Program-made: the position numbers and the translations under genes | NCBI RefSeq assembly: GCF_000749845.1 | Contig: NZ_JQHM01000006.1 | Location: forward strand, 1 to 64,000 | Length of the DNA: 64,000 nt | Reading direction: 5' to 3' | Source of the DNA: Pectobacterium betavasculorum | GTDB lineage: Bacteria > Pseudomonadota > Gammaproteobacteria > Enterobacterales > Enterobacteriaceae | Shown: piece after piece, positions 56,343 through 64,000 of the stretch | Numbering within the stretch: the first letter of the stretch is position 1 | Layout: every line of letters starts with the position of its first letter | The notes under the pieces: model-generated | Databases searched by the model: none | The model's input: the letters and a program-made list of their open reading frames with translations, nothing else | What the model was told of the DNA's origin: nothing

Positions 56343-59198
56343 CTACAGCGCGGCGATCACCGCTTGCTGCTCCAGCAGTTTGGTTTTCGCTACGGCGTAG
56401 CCGTCCATCTTCTCACGCTCTTTGGCGACGACCGCTTCCGGTGCTCGTGCCACAAAGCCTTCGTTAGACAGCTTGCTTTCTATACGGCCAATTTCGGCTT
56501 CGATTTTCGCCACTTCTTTCGCCAGACGGTCCAGCTCGGCCGCTTTGTCGATCAGGCCAGCCATTGGGATCAACAGCTCGGCGCCATCGATGAGCTTAGT
56601 GACAGAAACCGGGCCTTTATCGCCCGCAGGCAGCAGCGTAATACTTTCCAGACGCGCTAGCGTTTGGATAAAGCTGCGGTTCTCTTCCACGCGACGCTGT
56701 GCTTCAACTGTAGTATCGCGCAGTAAGACTTCCAGCGGTTTACCCGGAGTGATGTTCATTTCCGCACGAATGTTACGTACGGCGATGATAGCCTGTTTGA
56801 TCCACTCCAGATCGTTCAGTGCCAGCGTATCTTCCTGCGCGGCGTCGAACTCAGGGAATGGCTGCAACATGATCGTGTCATCGTTAATGCCTTTCAGCGC
56901 TTTAACGCGTAGCCAGATGGTTTCGGTAATGAACGGAATAATCGGGTGCGCCAGACGCAGCAACGCTTCCAGTACAGTAACCAGCGTGTGGCGTGTACCG
57001 CGCAGCTCCGCTTCCGAACCACCGTTCATTACTGGCTTCGTCAGCTCCAGATACCAGTCGCAGAATTGGTTCCAGGTGAATTCGTACAAAATGTTGGCAG
57101 CAATATCAAAGCGATTGCCGTCCAGCGCATCGCGGTAGGCTTTCACCGTACGGTTGAATTCCGCCAGAATCCAACGGTCAGCCAGCGACAGCACTTTCTC
57201 ACCTTCGCCAAAGCCGCAATCCTGCTCTTCGGTGTTCATCAGCACAAAACGGCTGGCGTTCCACAGTTTGTTACAGAAGTTGCGGTAACCTTCCAGACGC
57301 TTCATGTCCCAGTTGATGTCGCGGCCAGTGGAGGCCAGCGCCGCCAGCGTGAAGCGCAGGGCGTCTGTACCGTGAGGCTCGATGCCGTTCGGGAATTGCT
57401 TCTCGGTGCGCTTGCGAATTTTTTCCGCCAACTGCGGCTGCATCATGTTGCCGGTACGTTTCTCCAGCAATGCTTCCAACGAAATGCCGTCTACCATATC
57501 CAGCGGGTCGATTACGTTCCCTTTGGACTTGGACATCTTCTGGCCTTCTTCATCACGGATCAGGCCGGTCATGTAGACGGTGTGGAATGGCACCTGCGAT
57601 TTGCCGTCTTCATCTTTGATGAAATGCATGGTCAACATGATCATGCGTGCAATCCAGAAGAAGATGATGTCGAAGCCGCTGACCATCACGCTGCTTGGAT
57701 GGAAGGCTTTCAGGTCTGGCGTTTGCTCCGGCCAGCCCAGCGTAGAGAATGTCCACAGTCCGGATGAGAACCAGGTGTCCAGCACGTCTTCATCCTGGTT
57801 CAGAACGACATCGTCAGCGAGGCTGTTTTCACTGCGTACTTCCGCTTCGGTACGACCAACATACACGTTGCCGTCGGCATCGTACCAGGCTGGAATGCGG
57901 TGACCCCACCACAGCTGACGGGAAATACACCAGTCCTGAATGTCACGCATCCAACTGAAGTACATGTTTTCGTACTGTTTTGGTACGAATTGAATGCGGC
58001 CATCTTCCACAGCTTCCACCGCGGGTTTAGCCAGCACGGCCGCACGCACGTACCACTGGTCGGTCAGCATCGGTTCAATGACAACGCCGCCACGGTCGCC
58101 GTAAGGAACGGTCAAGTCGTGCGCTTTGATCTCTTCCAGCAGGCCGAGCTCATCGAATGCGGCTACCAGCGCTTTACGCGCGGCAAAACGTTCCAGACCC
58201 TGGAAGGCTTCTGGAATGTCGCTGCTGTAAGCGGTGCTGGCTTCGCCATTGGTATCAAAAATTTCAGCACTCTGGCGAATATCACCGTCGAACGTCAGGA
58301 TGTTCACCATCGGTAACTGGTGGCGTTTACCGACTTCGTAGTCGTTGAAGTCGTGCGCTGGAGTGATTTTCACGCAGCCGGTGCCTTTTTCCATGTCGGC
58401 ATGTTCGTCGCCAACGATCGGGATACGGCGGCCAATCAGCGGCAGGACGACATCTTTGCCGATCAGATCTTTATAACGCGGATCCTCCGGGTTAACGGCG
58501 ATACCGGTGTCACCCAGCATAGTTTCCGGTCGGGTCGTGGCAACGACCAGATAGTCTTTCCCTTCGGCGGTTTTCACGCCATCGGCCAGCGGATAACGCA
58601 GGTGCCACATCGATCCTTTCACGTCGCGGTTTTCTACTTCCAGATCGGAAATCGCGGTGCGCAGCTTCGGATCCCAGTTCACCAGACGCTTGCCGCGGTA
58701 AATCAGGTCTTCTTTATATAGACGGACGAAAACTTCTTTCACCGCGTTGGACAGGCCTTCATCCATGGTGAAGCGCTCGCGTTCCCAGTCAACGGAGTTG
58801 CCCAGACGGCGCATCTGATTGGTAATGTTGCCGCCGGATTCGCCTTTCCACTGCCAGATTTTGTCGATGAACGCATCGCGGCCATAATCATGGCGAGTTT
58901 TGCCTTCTTCTGCGGCGATCTTGCGCTCAACAACCATTTGTGTGGCGATACCGGCGTGGTCAGTACCTGCCTGCCACAGGGTGTTTTTGCCCTGCATGCG
59001 CTGATAGCGGATCAACGTATCCATAATGGTTTGCTGGAAAGCATGACCCATATGCAAGCTGCCAGTGACGTTGGGCGGCGGGATCATAATACTGAAGCTT
59101 TCTTTACTCGTGTCGCCGTGCGGCTTGAAGTAGCCTTGCTTTTCCCAGTGTTCGTAGAGCGGCTGCTCGATATCTTGCGGGTTATATTTCGTTTCCAT
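56343..59198 (-). CDS. valS: Valyl-tRNA synthetase
   Basis: Read from the ATG at 59198 ([20 protein letters not shown]) this is 951 residues, the E. coli length. Class I synthetase motifs: HIGH-type [14 protein letters not shown] near residue 40 and KMSKS in [17 protein letters not shown] near residue 555. The editing domain ([15 protein letters not shown]) removes Thr-tRNA(Val), and the C-terminal coiled coil ([23 protein letters not shown]) grips the tRNA. It follows holC by 12 bases. Confidence 0.98.
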   Translation of the reverse strand: METKYNPQDIEQPLYEHWEKQGYFKPHGDTSKESFSIMIPPPNVTGSLHMGHAFQQTIMDTLIRYQRMQGKNTLWQAGTDHAGIATQMVVERKIAAEEGKTRHDYGRDAFIDKIWQWKGESGGNITNQMRRLGNSVDWERERFTMDEGLSNAVKEVFVRLYKEDLIYRGKRLVNWDPKLRTAISDLEVENRDVKGSMWHLRYPLADGVKTAEGKDYLVVATTRPETMLGDTGIAVNPEDPRYKDLIGKDVVLPLIGRRIPIVGDEHADMEKGTGCVKITPAHDFNDYEVGKRHQLPMVNILTFDGDIRQSAEIFDTNGEASTAYSSDIPEAFQGLERFAARKALVAAFDELGLLEEIKAHDLTVPYGDRGGVVIEPMLTDQWYVRAAVLAKPAVEAVEDGRIQFVPKQYENMYFSWMRDIQDWCISRQLWWGHRIPAWYDADGNVYVGRTEAEVRSENSLADDVVLNQDEDVLDTWFSSGLWTFSTLGWPEQTPDLKAFHPSSVMVSGFDIIFFWIARMIMLTMHFIKDEDGKSQVPFHTVYMTGLIRDEEGQKMSKSKGNVIDPLDMVDGISLEALLEKRTGNMMQPQLAEKIRKRTEKQFPNGIEPHGTDALRFTLAALASTGRDINWDMKRLEGYRNFCNKLWNASRFVLMNTEEQDCGFGEGEKVLSLADRWILAEFNRTVKAYRDALDGNRFDIAANILYEFTWNQFCDWYLELTKPVMNGGSEAELRGTRHTLVTVLEALLRLAHPIIPFITETIWLRVKALKGINDDTIMLQPFPEFDAAQEDTLALNDLEWIKQAIIAVRNIRAEMNITPGKPLEVLLRDTTVEAQRRVEENRSFIQTLARLESITLLPAGDKGPVSVTKLIDGAELLIPMAGLIDKAAELDRLAKEVAKIEAEIGRIESKLSNEGFVARAPEAVVAKEREKMDGYAVAKTKLLEQQAVIAAL

Positions 59199-59210
59199 TA
59201 TGCTCAAAAT

Positions 59211-59660
59211 TCAGTGAGTTGGCGGCGTAGCCGTGGTCAATCGGAAGCCGACGCTGCGATAGGTTTTATAGCGGTCGCGCGCCAACTGTTTCAAGGATTC
59301 TTCGTAAGGGACAAAGTCTATCACTTCATGGAAAGCGGTGGCAAAATCTGCGAACTGCGGCAATAAGCTGATCAGCAGGTCCCGTGGCGCATTACCACGC
59401 CGCTGTGGCCATGCCAGCTCGACTGGTGCGCCGTGACGCGGCCCTTCGCCTGCCAGATTATGCGGCACGAATGCGTTGGGATCGCGCTGCCACAGCGCCT
59501 CGTCAAGCCTGATGGCCTGCTGCTCGTCTTCACAGGCAATGAGTACGCGCTTTCCTGCTCGCCAACGTTCTGCCGCCAGATCGCATGCCAGTGCCTCGTG
59601 GGCACTGAGCTCACCGCTTTTGCTGTCGTGTTCGAGAAGATAGAACGTTGCGTTTTTCAT
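59211..59660 (-). CDS. holC: DNA polymerase III chi subunit
   Basis: A 149-residue protein (E. coli HolC 147) starting MKNATFYLLEHDSKSGELSAHEALACDLAAERWRAGKRVLIACEDEQQAIRLDEALW. Chi links the clamp loader (via psi) to single-strand-binding protein. The pepA-holC-valS order is the enteric one. Confidence 0.95.
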   Translation of the reverse strand: MKNATFYLLEHDSKSGELSAHEALACDLAAERWRAGKRVLIACEDEQQAIRLDEALWQRDPNAFVPHNLAGEGPRHGAPVELAWPQRRGNAPRDLLISLLPQFADFATAFHEVIDFVPYEESLKQLARDRYKTYRSVGFRLTTATPPTH

Positions 59661-59699
59661 TGTTTACACTATTGATTGATAACGGCCGGAAAGTGATAA

Positions 59700-59718
59700 G
59701 GGCCGGAAGGTCCGGCCC
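59700..59718. terminator. Hairpin between pepA and holC
   Basis: GGGCCGGA pairs with TCCGGCCC around AGG. It lies 60 bases after the pepA stop. There is no T-run, so it may only attenuate or stabilise. Confidence 0.5.
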
Positions 59719-59777
59719 ATAAGACAATGACGTGATAAGGCATCGCCGACGCGCTCATCGCTGTTAACGCGAAAGCC

Positions 59778-61304
<1,527 letters not shown>

Positions 61305-61571
61305 TTAAAGACAAAGGCGGGGGCAACGGATAGAATGTGACACTCCGTAATACTTTCCCGCCGCGGCGTTAACATAACCTGTGTTAATCTTAACGACGTA
61401 ACGAACCTGTTTTGGTGACTATAAGCAGGTTCTGATACAACAGTTCAAACGCAGTGTGTTGTAATACCGTTTTAGCTATGGGGGCTGCCAAAAATGAGTA
61501 TAAATGGCGCGTTAGCGAAGAAACTATCGATTTTCCTGCAAAAAGACAAGTTTTCACAGGCGTAATTAAGC

Positions 61572-62687
61572 GTGATCATCATTCGATATCTGGTACGGGA
61601 AACCTTTAAAAGCCAACTGGCGATCCTTTTCATTCTGCTACTGATTTTCTTTTGCCAGAAATTAGTACGGATACTGGGTGCCGCTGTTGATGGTGAAATC
61701 CCGACAAATTTGGTTATCTCCCTGTTGGGATTGGGTGTACCAGAGATGGTGCAGCTCATCCTGCCATTAAGTCTGTTTCTTGGCGTATTGATGACGTTTG
61801 GTCGCCTCTATGCGGAAAGCGAGATCACCGTCATGCATGCTTGCGGGCTGGGCAAGCGTGTGTTGCTGAAAGCCGCGCTGGTCCTGGCTGTGTTCACTGC
61901 CATCGTCGCTACCATTAACGTCATGTGGCTTAGCCCGTGGTCGTCGCGGCATCAGGAGGAAGTGCTGGCGGAAGCGAAGGCGAACCCCAGTATGGCGGCC
62001 CTGGTAGAGGGGCAGTTCCAGTCAGCACAGGGCGGCAACGCGGTACTGTTTGTCGGCAATGTCAAAGGGGCGGAGTTTCAACACGTCTTTCTGGCACAGC
62101 TGCGCCCCAGCGGTAACGCACGGCCTTCCGTCGTTGTAGCCGATCGTGGCCATATCACGCAAAACGAAGACGGTGCGCAGGTCGTGACCTTGGACAATGG
62201 CTCCCGTTACGAAGGCACAGCATTGCTGCGAGACTTCCGTATTACGGATTTCACCAACTATCAGGCCGTGATTGGTCACCAGACTGTAACGCTAAATAAT
62301 AGCGATGTGCAGCAAATGGATATGGGGACCCTTTGGCATTCGGATGCGCACGATGCACGAGCGGAGTTCCACTGGCGGCTAACGTTGATTGTTTCGGTGC
62401 TCATCATGGCGCTGATGGTGGTGCCGCTGAGTGTGGTTAACCCACGTCAGGGAAGGGTGCTGAGTATGCTGCCTGCCATGCTGCTGTACCTGATTTTCTT
62501 CCTGTTGCAAAGCTCGCTGCGTTCTAACGCCAGTAAAGGCAAAATTGATCCGATGGTGTGGATCTGGCTGACTAACCTGATGTATTTCGGTATCGCTGTC
62601 ATGCTTAACCTATGGGATACCGTGCCGATGCGCAAAATGCGCGCCCGCTTCAAGCCTCGTACTCTTAAAACACAAGGAGCGGCCTGA
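61572..62687 (+). CDS. lptF: LPS export ABC permease LptF
   Basis: The frame uses the GTG at 61572, giving MIIIRYLVRETFKSQLAILF as in E. coli LptF; 371 residues. Six membrane helices flank a periplasmic beta-jellyroll (NARPSVVVADRGHITQ, VVTLDNGSRYEGTALLRDF). LptB2FG extracts lipopolysaccharide from the inner membrane. The stop overlaps the lptG start. Confidence 0.97.
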   Translation: MIIIRYLVRETFKSQLAILFILLLIFFCQKLVRILGAAVDGEIPTNLVISLLGLGVPEMVQLILPLSLFLGVLMTFGRLYAESEITVMHACGLGKRVLLKAALVLAVFTAIVATINVMWLSPWSSRHQEEVLAEAKANPSMAALVEGQFQSAQGGNAVLFVGNVKGAEFQHVFLAQLRPSGNARPSVVVADRGHITQNEDGAQVVTLDNGSRYEGTALLRDFRITDFTNYQAVIGHQTVTLNNSDVQQMDMGTLWHSDAHDARAEFHWRLTLIVSVLIMALMVVPLSVVNPRQGRVLSMLPAMLLYLIFFLLQSSLRSNASKGKIDPMVWIWLTNLMYFGIAVMLNLWDTVPMRKMRARFKPRTLKTQGAA

Positions 62688-63763
62688 TGTTTGGTGTATT
62701 AGACCGCTATATCGGCAAAACGATTTTTACCACCATCATGACGACGTTGTTCATGCTGGTGTCGCTCTCTGGCATCATCAAGTTCGTCGACCAACTGCGT
62801 AAAGTCGGACAGGGTGAGTATTCTGCGTTGGGCGCAGGAATTTACACGCTGCTCAGCGTACCCAAAGATATTGAGATTTTCTTTCCGATGGCGGCGTTGC
62901 TCGGTGCGTTGCTTGGGCTGGGCCAGCTTGCGACCCGCAGTGAACTGGTAGTGATGCAAGCTTCTGGCTTTACTCGCTTACAGATTGCGACTGCCGTGAT
63001 GAAAACTGCGATCCCGCTGGTGTTGCTAACGATGGCGATTGGCGAATGGGTCTCACCGCAAGGGGAACAGATGGCGCGTAACTATCGTTCTCAGATGATT
63101 TCCGGTGGGTCGATGATCTCTACGCAGGGCGGGCTGTGGGCAAAAGATGGCAATGACTTCATCTATATCGAACGAGTGTCTGGCGATAAAGAGCTGTCTG
63201 GCGTAAACATCTACCACTTCGACGGTCAGAACAAGCTGTTATCCGTGCGCTATGCGGCCTCCGCCGAGTTTGAGGAGGACCGGAATGTCTGGAGACTCTC
63301 GCAGGTTGATGAATCCGATTTGAGCGACGGCAAACAGATTGGCGGTAGCCAGACGCTCAGCGGCGAATGGAAAACCAATCTGACGCCGGATAAGCTAGGC
63401 GTCGTGGCATTGGAACCTGATGCACTGTCAATCCGTGGGCTACATAATTACTCTAAGTACCTGAAACAGAGCGGACAGGAATCGAACCGCTACCAGTTGA
63501 ACATGTGGAGCAAAATCTTTGCGCCGGTCTCGGTGGCGGTAATGATGCTCATGGCGGTCTCCTTCATCTTCGGCCCACTGCGCAGCGTGTCGGCGGGTTC
63601 GCGTATCGTGATAGGTATCAGCTTCGGCTTCCTCTTCTATCTGCTGAATGAGATTTTCCGCCCGCTCAGCCTGGTCTACGGCATTCCACCTATCCTGGGC
63701 GCTATCTTGCCTAGCTCGGTGTTTTTATTCATCAGCGTAGCGCTGCTGCTGAAACGCCGATAG
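62687..63763 (+). CDS. lptG: LPS export ABC permease LptG
   Basis: A 358-residue partner of LptF with the same six-helix layout: MFGVLDRYIGKTIFTTIMTT, KDIEIFFPMAALLGALLGLGQLA and the final KIFAPVSVAVMMLMAVSFIFGPLRSVS. It overlaps lptF by one base (TGATG), so the two are coupled. Confidence 0.98.
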   Translation: MFGVLDRYIGKTIFTTIMTTLFMLVSLSGIIKFVDQLRKVGQGEYSALGAGIYTLLSVPKDIEIFFPMAALLGALLGLGQLATRSELVVMQASGFTRLQIATAVMKTAIPLVLLTMAIGEWVSPQGEQMARNYRSQMISGGSMISTQGGLWAKDGNDFIYIERVSGDKELSGVNIYHFDGQNKLLSVRYAASAEFEEDRNVWRLSQVDESDLSDGKQIGGSQTLSGEWKTNLTPDKLGVVALEPDALSIRGLHNYSKYLKQSGQESNRYQLNMWSKIFAPVSVAVMMLMAVSFIFGPLRSVSAGSRIVIGISFGFLFYLLNEIFRPLSLVYGIPPILGAILPSSVFLFISVALLLKRR

Positions 63764-63778
63764 AACCCAACAAGTCTG

Positions 63779-63816
63779 AAAAAGCGCCGGATGGATTAAT
63801 CCTCGGCGCTTTTTTA
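63779..63816 (+). terminator. Terminator after lptG
   Basis: AAAAGCGCCG pairs with CGGCGCTTTT and is followed by a T-run, 16 bases past the lptG stop. Confidence 0.92.
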
Positions 63817-63923
63817 TTGCTCGCGACAACGTTCACACTGCACAGTATTGAAGGCAAAGTGACCATAACGCGTTGCTAAAGATGATTTTTTCAGCACTTA
63901 ACCGAGCACTGAGTGGATTAACG

Positions 63924-63951
63924 TTGCGCATGGGCCATCAAACGGTATAAT
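63924..63951 (+). promoter_or_regulatory. Promoter of the leucine tRNA gene
   Basis: TTGCGC (63924-63929) and TATAAT (63946-63951) are 16 bases apart, followed by a GC-rich discriminator (GCACCCG), as for stringently controlled stable-RNA promoters. Confidence 0.85.
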
Positions 63952-63979
63952 GCACCCGTTTTCCGCATACTACTTCTGT

Positions 63980-64000
63980 GCCGAAGTGGCGAAATCGGTA
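63980..64000 (+). tRNA. leuX: tRNA-Leu, first 21 bases (leuX-like)
   Basis: The window ends with GCCGAAGTGGCGAAATCGGT and one A, which is the acceptor and D-arm start of the enteric leucine tRNA encoded by leuX. The anticodon is outside the window. In E. coli leuX also lies beyond lptFG, and it is a frequent integration site of genomic islands. Confidence 0.85.

Noticed and set aside
56364-58721. Long plus-strand frames opposite valS
   Set aside because: They are antisense shadows of a highly conserved gene with strong codon bias.

Overview
The window looks like the chromosome of a soft-rot enterobacterium, most likely Pectobacterium. The main reasons are: (i) gene order shared with other enterics (yqhD / yqhC / yghB / metC / exbBD on the left; ridA, pyrI-pyrB, tabA, argF, rraB, yjgM, yjgN, valS-holC-pepA, lptFG and leuX on the right); (ii) a complete scrKYABR sucrose regulon; (iii) ERIC repeats; (iv) a KdgR-type (pectin-catabolism) operator in front of a TRAP transporter; and (v) remnants of a HecB/HecA-type two-partner secretion locus. 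The genus is an inference from gene content; no alignment was run.

Left part, 1-6.2 kb: tail of a type VI secretion vgrG, a DUF4123 effector chaperone, an unrecognised cargo effector, then a row of candidate immunity genes (two full, one truncated) that was expanded by tandem duplication including the upstream region. 6.2-17.1 kb: aldehyde detoxification (yqhD, nitroreductase, yqhC), yghB, metC, a TRAP transporter (dctPQM type) and exbBD. 17.2-23.8 kb: sucrose PTS regulon. 24-28 kb: a bactofilin with a probable second internal start, an unknown small protein, a broken MFS exporter facing an HxlR regulator, yhbP and yraR. 28-35.7 kb: anaerobic ribonucleotide reductase nrdDG with a rich control region, the Anbu proteasome-like operon (Anbu, transglutaminase, alpha-E, ATP-grasp) and ridA.

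Middle, 36.1-40.3 kb: an AT-rich, tightly overlapping six-gene operon lies between ridA and pyrI, which are neighbours in E. coli. It encodes an ankyrin protein, two HAD phosphatases, a 410-residue protein of unknown family with an HDxxH motif, an adenine phosphoribosyltransferase-like enzyme and a pterin-4a-carbinolamine dehydratase. The content suggests a small-molecule (nucleoside- or pterin-linked) pathway that I cannot match to a described one; it is the best candidate for a new system in this window.

Right part, 40.4-64 kb: pyrBI with a pyrL leader and attenuator, tabA, two tandem PAS-LuxR regulators, argF with paired ARG boxes, rraB, yjgM, yjgN with an M48 protease, a secreted alpha/beta hydrolase and a chemoreceptor. 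Then comes an unusual enlarged ERIC element followed by a graveyard (53.2-55.5 kb) holding a truncated TpsB, a decayed tyrosine recombinase, an intact parD with a nonsense-mutated parE, and frameshifted CdiA/HecA fragments. After that follow a DUF421 protein, valS-holC-pepA, lptFG and the first bases of a leucine tRNA gene at the right edge.
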